Assembly: GCA_905250025.1 (NCBI GenBank)
Contig: CAJNOJ010000343.1
Coordinates: 36,534-100,533, forward strand
Origin: Adineta ricciae
Lineage: Eukaryota > Rotifera > Eurotatoria > Adinetida > Adinetidae
DNA length: 64,000 nt
Direction of reading: 5' to 3'
A model generated the notes under the pieces. That model did not search any database, was not told the DNA's origin, and was given only the letters and a program-made list of their open reading frames with translations. The number at the start of each line of letters is the position of its first letter. Position 1 is the stretch's first letter. Positions 43,341-52,522 of the stretch are shown here, in pieces. The position numbers were made by a program, and so were the translations under genes.

Positions 43341-44753
43341 ATGGAGCGTTTTCCTATTTTTGGCGATCAGAAGTGGAAATTTTTCAAATTGATAACAATA
43401 CAAGACGGCGAATGCGGGAATGGATATGAATGCACAATTAATATTTGGCCAATCGCCTTCATTCTTGCATTATTTTTCATTATTTTTTGCGGTATTTTTT
43501 ATTTTTACAAACGAAAACAACGTCGACATGAAAAACCAGTGGTAAATACAATTTCAATTGATGGTCGTTTGAAAAAGGCTTTGGTAGTGTTCAACAAAGA
43601 GAAAAACAGTAAAACTCAAATCTCGGTGATTCCGAACGTTTTCCTCAGACTCCAAAGAACTCCCCATGCCATTTTCAGTCTCTCCAATGAAACATCACAA
43701 TGTATTCAAGACTTGGAATTCTTCAATATTGTCTTTCTCATCACGATTTTCAATTTGATTCGATTCTGTCGTTTTCCGCATAATTCTACGAATACACAGG
43801 TTTTCAGTTTACCAGTTGTCACTCATCGAAAAACATGGAATGATTATTTATATTTATTTTTCGTACTGAAATCTTTGAATAATGGGAATACCATCGATGT
43901 CAACATTGATTTCTCACCGATGGTTAAGACAACTGAAACTTCCATCGAACAGAAACCTACGTCGACTGAAGAACGAGAATTGGTTTGTTTCTGCGATGGA
44001 AGTTATTCTCATTTATTTAAAATCGGTTATTCAGGCTTTCGAACATCGTCTGGAACTTATCGATTTCGTTTTCTTTCTGCGATATATCGAAGTACAGATA
44101 CAGAAGTTCTTGCTGCATATTTAGCAATCGAATATGCGCTAAAACATCGATTTGCAAAATTTCGTCTATACACGGACAATTCCAAAGTGAAACAACTTTT
44201 TCAACGACAGACAAACAAAGATGTGACAAGATATGCGGACTTTTGTGAAATTCTTCAGTTGTATAAACAAAATTACGGAGAAGATGCGATCGATGTTATA
44301 CAAGTTCGTGGACATACGACGAGATCTGAACAAATGAATTGTAAAATCAAAAGGGAATTCGCCAGAATCGATCGATTTGTTCGCAGAAAAACGCGTCAAC
44401 ACATCCGAAGGTGGCGGAAAACAAANCGACAGACAAACAAAGATGTGACAAGATATGCGGACTTTTGTGAAATTCTTCAGTTGTATAAACAAAATTACGG
44501 AGAAGATGCGATCGATGTTATACAAGTTCGTGGACATACGACGAGATTTGAACAAATGAATTGTAAAATCAAAAGGGAATTCGCCAGAATCGATCGATTT
44601 GTTCGAAAGAAAACGCGTCAATATATCAAAAAAAATGGTAGAAACAATTCGAAAGTCATTTTATGCACATGTGATATATTCAGAGTAGATTTACACACAC
44701 TTCATCAAGCTGGAAAAAGAACGTATTTCGCTGATTGTATTTCTTTTTTATAA
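43341..44753 (+). CDS. Membrane-anchored RNase H-like protein, with false internal duplication
   Basis: The N-terminal 60 residues contain one membrane segment (WPIAFILALFFIIFCGIFYF) and a basic stop-transfer. After about 150 residues of unassigned sequence comes an RNase H-fold domain (about residues 213-385) with the full set of acidic residues: CFCDGSYS (Asp), TDTEVLAAYLAIEYAL (Glu), FRLYTDNSKVKQLF (Asp), VRGHTT (His) and FARIDRFVR (Asp). An N at 44426 separates 44205-44425 from a repeat of the same region, so the 470-residue frame is artificial; the real protein is nearer 400. The sequence left of the N equals the fragment at 31742, while that to the right is a slightly different paralogue. 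A membrane-tethered RNase H-like enzyme is unusual; activity and target are unknown. Confidence 0.72.
   Translation: MERFPIFGDQKWKFFKLITIQDGECGNGYECTINIWPIAFILALFFIIFCGIFYFYKRKQRRHEKPVVNTISIDGRLKKALVVFNKEKNSKTQISVIPNVFLRLQRTPHAIFSLSNETSQCIQDLEFFNIVFLITIFNLIRFCRFPHNSTNTQVFSLPVVTHRKTWNDYLYLFFVLKSLNNGNTIDVNIDFSPMVKTTETSIEQKPTSTEERELVCFCDGSYSHLFKIGYSGFRTSSGTYRFRFLSAIYRSTDTEVLAAYLAIEYALKHRFAKFRLYTDNSKVKQLFQRQTNKDVTRYADFCEILQLYKQNYGEDAIDVIQVRGHTTRSEQMNCKIKREFARIDRFVRRKTRQHIRRWRKTXRQTNKDVTRYADFCEILQLYKQNYGEDAIDVIQVRGHTTRFEQMNCKIKREFARIDRFVRKKTRQYIKKNGRNNSKVILCTCDIFRVDLHTLHQAGKRTYFADCISFL
44205..44648. repeat. Repeated RNase H segment across N at 44426
   Basis: 44205-44425 and the sequence from 44427 share over 200 bp, in frame, but diverge at the 3' end (cgcagaaaaacgcgtcaac against cgaaagaaaacgcgtcaat). 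The left copy is identical to 31742-31962. This points to a misjoin between two paralogous loci. Confidence 0.8.
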
Positions 44754-45387
44754 TTATCTGAACATTTCAAATAGAAACAACTCCACAATCGTAACTCATA
44801 GACGTCAATAATCACATATGAATTGTTCAAAAAAAAGCTCGACTCTCTATTGGGTATTTTTCAGAATCAATTGGCATCTAGTTTGATTTATATCCGAAAT
44901 AATCCTGAAGTGGCACAGTACTGTCAATATACGATGTTTATAGGTTTACAGAGGATTCAATTGAATTTGTACTTGGTATATCGTTTTGTTTCATCACGAT
45001 CGTTTTACCTGTATCGTAGTTCTTCGATTTTCTATAGGTTCTTTGTAAAAAGGAAAAATATCTATTCATGGCAGCACCAGAAGGCGATTTTATGTATTTG
45101 TGTGTTAGTTAATAACAGTTGATGTCGTGTTTCGAATTGCACTTTAAAGTATTCCATGGGAATATTCCTAAATACTCTCGTGTAAATTCATTGAATAACT
45201 ATGAATCAAATCTCATTCAGTAAATCAAACATTATTAATTCGACAATCACATGTACGTCAATTCTATTCATTGTGTTATGTCAACACAGATAAAAATAGT
45301 GATTCACGTAAAAGCGGATAAAAACTATAAAAGCCACGTGGTCTCGTCGATAGCATATGCTCGTCGTGTTCTTTTTTAACTATTGTA

Positions 45388-45828
45388 ATGTTTATATCGA
45401 CTCCAAAAGTCATTTTGGTTGAAACATGTTCGAACGAATCAATGAGCAGCTTTTATTCCAAATTAAATGTTCATGAAGATCTGCAAACATTCCATGATAT
45501 TAATTTATGCATTGACTATATCAAATCTCATTCTAGTGAAACGATTATTCTTGTTGTTTCTGCAAGTTTGGCTTTGAAACTTGTACCAGAAGTTTATGGT
45601 CTATCGAGTATTTCTATGATACTCATGTTTTGTACGTCAATCGACAATGATACAAAATGGACGAAGGAATTTTCCGATAAATTGCTGATGTTTGATGAAG
45701 AAGATGATCTCTTGGAGAGATTATGGTTACAAATCGAAGAATACTTTCGAAAACAAGCCAAACAATTTAGTGAACAAGCAGATCAATATAAACAACGTGC
45801 GAAAAAACTAGAACAATCGTGTGGATAG
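45388..45828 (+). CDS. Small protein resembling the N-terminal domain of bdelloid ART proteins, copy B
   Basis: 146 residues with a complete N-terminus (MFISTPKVILVETCSNE, a beta strand typical of Rossmann-like domains). Conserved blocks: FHDINLCIDYIKSHSSETII, LALKLVPEVYGLSSISMILM, FCTSIDNDTKWTKEFSDKLL, then an acidic stretch and an amphipathic helix ending QYKQRAKKLEQS. I recall the same order (a strand, DxxxCIDFI, a VSGxLGxxLVPxIHxLxQ-like block, FCxNxxxHExWxKxW) in the N-terminal part of large bdelloid ART/TPR proteins. Its presence as a separate gene some 4.4 kb from an ART suggests a split partner (inference). No catalytic residues were recognised. Confidence 0.68.
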   Translation: MFISTPKVILVETCSNESMSSFYSKLNVHEDLQTFHDINLCIDYIKSHSSETIILVVSASLALKLVPEVYGLSSISMILMFCTSIDNDTKWTKEFSDKLLMFDEEDDLLERLWLQIEEYFRKQAKQFSEQADQYKQRAKKLEQSCG

Positions 45829-46179
45829 GTAATTTTTCGAATGATTAGTAATGTTTTCGATCTCTATTCCTCAACAACTCAGTTAGTCATCAAATAACAA
45901 ATTTATTACTTTGAATCAATAAAATAAACATGACAATTTAGTAAACAAGCAGAAACGAGAAGAATATATTGGCTTCGAATACATATTTTGTATCCAATGA
46001 AGCGTAACGATGAGCAACCAGTTTCGTACATTTCCTTGATGTTAAATTGCAATAGTGACTGTGGAATACATGACTTGATTTGAAAAAGGGAGAACGGTGG
46101 TTTGTTTTTCATTGAACTGCAATCGATAGCACAGGTTCTATTGGATGTTCTTTTAGTTTTGGAGATAAGTGTTGACTTT

Positions 46180-46460
46180 CTGATCAAACAAAAATCATTA
46201 ACAGCGGCAGTTAGTCGCTTTCTTTCGATGAGTGTTTTGTATTTATCTTTACAGACTAAACAAACAGATGATACCCACAGCCACTAGTAACACTGCAGCT
46301 GTCAGTCAGAAGTGGCCAAAGAGTCTCTAAAAACAATTCAAGAACACGTTTTAACTTTCTCTATGATCAAGTGAAGAATTGTGCTTACCCCATATCGCCT
46401 CACCGGATGCCATGTAGACGTTAAAGTACTTGCTCACAATGTTACTTGCATGAAATAATT
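46180..46460 (-). pseudogene. Decayed 62-residue single-TM gene (duplicate B)
   Basis: The minus strand reads KYFNVYMASGEAIWG at exon 1 with the GTAAG donor conserved, but the start codon has been lost (ATT GTG in place of ATT ATG GTG). In exon 2, after ETLWPLL, one extra base shifts the frame. The counterparts at 34752-35009 and 47587-47844 are intact. Confidence 0.65.
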
Positions 46461-46599
46461 GATGTTCTGTAAGCCTAGTTGATATGAATACAAAAAAAGC
46501 AGCAGTGTCTTATAGATAGAATTGGGGAATCTTTCAACAAATAAGGAAATTCTTCAATTGGGTAAAATGTGAAACTAAGAACTTCCCTTGCCTCGTTAG

Positions 46600-47105
46600 A
46601 GCGCACAAAGAAGATTCTACATCTCTGGTATTCTCATTCGTATAGCCTTCGATAAATTTTACTTTCATCATTGATCGGAATTTTCCGTTGATGCTGAGTC
46701 ATTGAGAAACTAATCGTTATCGTTCGATTCACTGATGGATGACTGTGATAGTGAATCAAAATGTCACCATTCAATCGTAATAGAATTTACCTATTGCTGA
46801 ATGTAGTGACAAAGTCGGAAAAAATCCTGTCCGAGAGATCTGACTAACACATCAGTAGTATTTGTTGTGCAATACTAACAAACAGACGTTGTCTGAGATA
46901 CATTTTCCGCTAAACCAAATGCTTTTGTGAGCTTTCAATAACTTATTGGTCTGCAAACATGAAAATAGATGCTTCTCGCATGAACCTGCTCGTAACCCTC
47001 TGTCTTTGAAACGGTAAGCTGCATTTGAAATGTTTGTATGATTGCACATATTTGTCGGATATGTTGAATATCAGTGAAAAAAACAAAGCGATGAAAATCC
47101 CCACT
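46600..47105 (+). other. F-box-like gene debris (duplicate B)
   Basis: Aligned with 35160-35570 over its full length (for example agagatctgact and ttgttgtgcaat blocks). No open frame. The right border of the segmental duplication is close to 47105. Confidence 0.45.
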
Positions 47106-47586
47106 AATTCAGCACGTTAAGAATCTTCTCGATTTATCTTTTCTTCGAAATTATGAATCATTTCTATTGTCAGAATAGCAGAGGAGATGAGTAATTGAAG
47201 TCAACTATTGAAAAGCACCGACTTCGGTAACTTCATTTTCGGCATATTTAGAATGATTTTCTTGTCTTGATCGACAATTATATGACAAAGCAACGATCAC
47301 GGGAAAAAATGCCCCGAATGCGTCTTTCACCTATTGTAACGGTTTCTGTGTTGTCTGGAAGTCATTATCTTGTACTTCCATCAATACAAATTCACAATGC
47401 TATCAATTCATATGTATTTTATTACGTGTGTAATGGAAATTTTAAAAAAACAGATAGCTGAATCGACGAGAAATCGAAAATTTTCAAAAAGTCATTAAAT
47501 GTTTTTCATGGAAATTGCACCACTGGCATGTATTCTGCGATCTGTTCTTTTGGTTTTTGACTGAAATTTTTATTTTCATATGTTGA

Positions 47587-47844
47587 TCAATTAATATCAT
47601 CTACAGCTGTAATTCTTCGATTTCTTGCGATGAGATTTGTATATTTCTCCTTGAAAGCAAGGCAATAGATAGCACCCAAAACTATTAGTAATACTAGGAT
47701 TATAACGAACCATGGCCAATGAGTCTCTAAGAAAAATCCAAGAAGAGGCTTAAAATTTTTCTGGAAGAGATGATCAAGTGAAGAGTTATGCTTACCCCAT
47801 GTTACCTCACCGGATGGTACATAGCCACCAAGATAGAAAATCAT
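47587..47844 (-). CDS. 62-residue single-transmembrane protein, second intact paralogue
   Basis: Exons 47844-47796 (49 nt) and 47726-47587 (140 nt), intron 69 nt, exactly the structure of the gene at 34752-35009. The start at 47844 is chosen because it aligns with the other copy's start; the open frame extends further upstream to 47895. The product starts MIFYLGGYVPSGEVTWETHW, then a hydrophobic helix (PWFVIILVLLIVLGAIYCLA) and a charged tail. The Tyr-Val-Pro-Ser-Gly-Glu-Val-Thr-Trp-Glu-x-x-Trp-Pro block before the helix is conserved. Function unknown. Confidence 0.58.
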   Translation of the reverse strand: MIFYLGGYVPSGEVTWGKHNSSLDHLFQKNFKPLLGFFLETHWPWFVIILVLLIVLGAIYCLAFKEKYTNLIARNRRITAVDDIN

Positions 47845-48305
47845 AATATTGCTTAGTACAAGCGAATGTGGTTGTGGACGTATATGCAGAAGCATTTATA
47901 GGTGAGGGTGTATCTGGAAAAACCCACTATTTGATCAATCATGCGTTACTTCATTTGAAGTATGCAGAAAAAGATTGTCTACTACGTTTTGATCACTAAT
48001 TTCGAAATTCCTTTCAAGCACATTTTCTTGTACATATCGTGATATTCATAATCTCAATTGATGTTATACAACATGCTATGATATTCTTTGAACTGAAGAA
48101 GAACGATGGACTAGACGTGAAGAGATTTTTCTCGAAATATTATTCAGAATTTCCTCGATTTAATCTTTTTATGATTATAATTAGATGTCCAACTAGTTGC
48201 GTCAACTTTCTGCTTTAATTACATTTAGATAAGAATTAGATTTAAGTTTTGCTTTTGATACCTCATGTGCATCGCGAATAATAATAAGAAGTTGATTGAA
48301 CAATT

Positions 48306-49110
48306 ATGGGAGTTTTGTCTGATGAAATTCTAATTGAAATTGCCGAATATGTTGATGACCATTGATTGTATAAAAGACTTTTTCCTAGTGTTTACTCTCG
48401 TTTGATTAGCCTTCGATTCGATTTTTTTCATCATACCTGTTTGGTATTTTTCCTCCAATGTAGAACTATCTCATAGCTGATCGTTATCGATTCATTTCAT
48501 TGACGAATAGCTATCACATCAAATTTCGATTGTTTGGTTCAGCCCAAACGAGATGTATTTGTTGCTAATTGTGATGTTGCAGTCAGAAGAAGGTGAATTC
48601 AAGAGATACGCTTTCCAATGATAGAAAACAAACTTTTTACGAGTCTTATTCTGAACTAGACCGAATTTTTTTTGAGTTTGCTGATTACAATTCATTCACT
48701 TTTACATCATGAAATTCTATACTTTTCGATGAATCTATTAGCGACTATGTACTTTTAGAATGACAGATTTTACTTGAGCAAATAGAGCATCGATGTGAGA
48801 TTGTTTATGTTTTAATCAATGATTTCGAGATTAAATGAATCACCGTATCAAAAAAACAATTTCTAGTGTTTTCTCTTTACAAATTTTTGCCCAGTCATAC
48901 TTTCGTTTGATAAACCTTTGATCTGATTTTCTTTCAGTTCGATCGTTTGGAATTTTCCAGCAATGTTTAGTCATACCAAAAGGTGATCATCGATTTGTTT
49001 ATTTTCGGATCACTATTGCAGTCAATGTTGATGATGTCATTTAGTCCAAATAAAATCTACTTATTGTTGTTTGCAGTGACAAAATCACATGTGGGTAAGA
49101 TGAGCAGCAA
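48306..49110 (+). pseudogene. F-box-like relics in tandem
   Basis: At 48306 a frame opens with MGVLSDEILIEIAEYVDDH (F-box start pattern) and stops at once. Similar downstream debris occurs twice, near 48390-48600 and 48890-49110, each with a cgtttgat-agccttcgat-type block and a ggaattttcc/tatttttcc-aatgt-tag block. These match debris at 35160 and 46600. Confidence 0.45.
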
Positions 49111-49834
49111 CTTTACATACGATTTACTGTTTTTGTTAATATTTCATAATAATATGATTAATAAAGAAAACATTTCACTTGAGATCACCAATTTCTGTTT
49201 TCTTTTTCTTCCAATATATATAAATAAATATCATATCATTACTTATTCTATTCTTTCTTGCATATGAATAGAAAAAAGATAAGAAAATTATTTTTCCAAG
49301 TGATGAATTAAATAATTTGGAAACTTCGCATCGATATGAAATAGGACTAACAAATATTTCAAATAAATCTTTTCAATGAAAAACATCAACACTATCTGTA
49401 TCGTCTTATCCATTGAAAGCAGATTTTTTTAGAACATTTATAATAAATGACTCATGTCAATAGCAAACATAGATGAACACGTTCTTCCTTTGTCCGTTCG
49501 TCTCGACATGATCAATATATCATGTATATAGGTGAACTAAAAGCGACATCTATTGTCGGCAAAAGCTTAATTTCAATTTTTTTTCGGCAAAGATAATTTT
49601 TGTGCACAAAATAAAAATAATATTTTTGTAAAACAAATAAAAATAAAGATTAGAGGAGGCTTTGCTAGAGGACTATAATTGGTTGAGTAAAGACAAAATC
49701 CAAGATGTACATGCATATCCATAAAAGTAGCTTTGTCATTATTTGTTGAGAAAGTTCTCCATTCATTGTTTTTCGATTGGATTTCAGTCTTCGTTTGACC
49801 AGTGGTCGATTTCTTTCTCGAATCGTTCTTCATC

Positions 49835-50772
49835 ATGGATTCAGATAATGATTCAGGCAATTCGAACGATGCTCCAGTCCATCGTCGTCGTACACAAGGT
49901 ACTCGTCCGCCACCTTCGACCTTACCACGTCTATCAGTAGGAAATCAGAACAAAAACAAAACTTCCAACGATCAAACTTATCATCCAAATGAACAAGATA
50001 GACCATATTCTGACGATGATGAAGTTGATGACGATGAAGATGATGAAGATCAACATCAATCAGCATATCGTGGTCGCGGTCGACCATCCCAACAACAAAG
50101 TTTAATGGATAGTTCATATGATGACGGAAATGATCATCATAATTTACCAAGATATACAGGTCCTTTACGAGAACAAGATCGATTCTTACCAATTGCAAAT
50201 ATTGCTAAAATCATGAAAAAAGGTGTTCCAGACAAAGGTAAAATCGCCAAAGATGCCAAAGAAACCATTCAAGAGTAAGTTCATTTCTGTACCCAAATCG
50301 TCGTTCTTCACATTTCTCTCTCGATTTCAGATGTGTTTCGGAATTTATTTCATTTATTACAAGCGAAGCATCAGATCGATGTCTTCAAGAAAAACGTAAA
50401 ACTATCAATGGTGAAGATATTCTCTTAGCTATGGTTACACTTGGCTTTGATTCGTACGTTGAACCATTACGAACATTTCTAACAAAAGTACGTGACGCAT
50501 CGAAATACGATCGAACGATTACAATGGGTGCCGACATTTCGGATGAAATACATTTACAAACTCCACAACCAACAACAAATTCTGCACAAGTTCAACCACA
50601 GACGAATTCCAATGGACTTGAACCTTACGGAAACTCCGTAAGAACATAATTTTCTCTTTCGAAAGCATCTCTTGAATGTCGCTTCTTTAAGGTTCGTGTC
50701 GTCACTTGTATTCGAAACGATCAACCAGGCGAAAACCCGAACTATGTCTATACAATTCAACCATATCAATAA
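49835..50772 (+). CDS. NFYB: Nuclear transcription factor Y subunit beta (NF-YB)
   Basis: Exons 49835-50274, 50331-50637 and 50692-50772 give 275 residues. The start at 49835 gives [11 protein letters not shown]. The first 110 residues are acidic and low-complexity. The histone-fold domain (about 112-205) is the hallmark: [20 protein letters not shown], then [40 protein letters not shown] and [20 protein letters not shown]. With NF-YC and NF-YA it binds CCAAT boxes. The C-terminus is Gln/Thr-rich. Using the last intron is preferred to reading through its donor, since exon 3 continues in frame ([20 protein letters not shown]). The next gene starts 143 bp downstream on the same strand. Confidence 0.96.
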
Positions 50773-50915
50773 TCGTTGGACAAATCTTCATCTGTACATT
50801 TGATACTTTCTTTTTGCTCTGTACATTGAGTCTTTTTGTTATTCGATTAACTCGTAAAAGAAAAACATAACCAAACAACTTTACTCGTTTTTTCTCTTCT
50901 TACAGATTAAACTTC

Positions 50916-51900
50916 ATGGACGACTTCTCTCTATTAATTGAGTCATTGATTCAGAGTGAAATTGATGATATGACACTTGATTTAGTTTATGAAATCCATT
51001 CATCGCTCAAAGGTATTCCTCAAGATGAGATTTCAACAAATAATTATGATCAGAAAAGAATATCAATCGAAAAACAGACTTGTATTTGTCCAAATTGTGG
51101 TCAAACAAATTTAGTTGCAATCAGATTCGCTTATCACTTAGCGAAATGTCTTGGTAAGACGACAAGACACGGAAATGACTGTCTATGTTCGATTTAGGTG
51201 CTGGAAGACAATCGTCACGGCAAGCTCAACGTCGAATTGTGGATCAAATAATGATATTTACAGATTCAGATGAAAATCGATCTAATGGAAATCAATTTTC
51301 GAAAGATATTGAAACGAATTCCGTGTCGGAAGATGGAAGTTCGTGTACAGGTAAATGGAAACGATCGAATAGATTTGAAGATAAAAATTCGTATGATGAA
51401 AGATTCGACATCAAGTTCAATGACAATACCCGGTTCAAATAAAACGCATCTACGTGTTTCGAACGAAGAGAAAAATTGCTTTGATGAATCTGAAAACGAT
51501 GATGAAGAAGAATGGAAACCGAAAAAGAAGAAACAACGAACGAAAATCACTTCAACAGCTACAAATAGCAGAAAGAAGAAAAAAGATCTTCTTCTCGTTG
51601 TCGCTCCATCAACAACGAAACTCAATTGTATAATTCCATATGAAAATATCAAGTATTTCCTTTTTTTTTCTTCTCGTCATTTGAAATTCTCTATATTTTT
51701 CCTCTTTAAGTCCGGTGACAAAACGAACTGTGATGCCATTAGTTCCACTTCCAGTAACAACATCAAATAGTGATCGAATATTTTTCAAAAATCATCCCGT
51801 CTCGTCTGATTCTTCACATTATTTTGTTCAATCCCCATTAAATCTAGTCGATGATGATCAATCATCAATTATTATCTTTAAAGAAGATATTAATAATTGA
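50916..51900 (+). CDS. ATXN7L3: SAGA deubiquitinase-module subunit ATXN7L3/SGF11
   Basis: Exons 50916-51153, 51198-51350, 51403-51652 and 51711-51900, all in phase, give 276 residues. The N-terminal helix (SLLIESLIQSEIDDMTLDLV) matches the SGF11 helix that contacts the other module subunits. The zinc finger CICPNCGQTNLVAIRFAYHL followed by AKCLGAGRQSSRQAQRRI is the diagnostic SGF11 motif (CxxC ... HxxxC plus Arg patch for nucleosome binding). The second half is Ser-rich, then highly basic (KPKKKKQRTK), then VTKRTVMPLVPLP. The protein would anchor a USP22-type enzyme in SAGA to deubiquitinate histone H2B. The long basic tail fits metazoan ATXN7L3 better than yeast Sgf11. Confidence 0.88.
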
Positions 51901-52522
51901 TTTTGTTTCTTTGTTTTGAATATTCGCGTTCGTGTCACTTTATGTTCAGTCAATTTATTCTTCTCATGTCTTTTTCTCTGATGAAAATTTGTAAAGTCAA
52001 CTAAAGCGAAATAAGAAAAGAATTTTTTGATAAAAAAATATCATATGACTAATATTTTGTATTTTTATATTTCATTTCTGTGTTTCATGATGTTCTTTCA
52101 ATCAGAAGAAAAGCCAATATTTAATTTGTCATACTTAATAAAATCATCAGTTTCATTTGAAAATTTCTTTGTCATATCGATTGTTGACTTTAGACGTACG
52201 AGATTGTTCGTTGTTGAGATATATGACACATGAATTTTCATTTATTTCATATCATTGCTAAGAATATGCATTGGAAAATGAGTTGAATTACTCAATTTGA
52301 ATTTTATGAAATTGTGTAGATGTCAGCAGGTTTCGGGTGACGTCACTGACACAGAGGTCTGTGAATACATTCGGTATGGTTGATGAATTGCATCAGCATC
52401 GTTGGATTTTAAGGAGGATTTCGAAGAAATACATCATATTTTCGATTTCTTTAAATATGTTAACTTTTGAATTGATTTGAAAGAAAGAGTAACAAATCCA
52501 TTTGATTTTTGTTTTTGAAGAA
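51901..52522. other. Intergenic, nothing recognised
   Basis: No supported coding frame (a 68-residue frame at 52027-52233 is hydrophobic without motifs). Presumed promoter region of the isoleucyl-tRNA synthetase gene. Confidence 0.45.

Larger units (their letters stand above)
38240..47105. repeat. Segmental duplicate B
   Basis: Counterpart of 28080-35570, with the same gene order. In addition it holds the fucosyltransferase-like gene (41572-42864) and the complete 5' part of the RNase H-like gene. Its single-TM gene copy (46180-46460) is decayed while that in A is intact; conversely its receptor is intact and that in A is frameshifted. It contains assembly joins at 41182-41187 and 44426. Confidence 0.85.

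Noticed and set aside
43882-44124. Overlapping plus-strand frame within the RNase H-like gene
   Set aside because: A shadow frame of the catalytic domain with no protein-like features.
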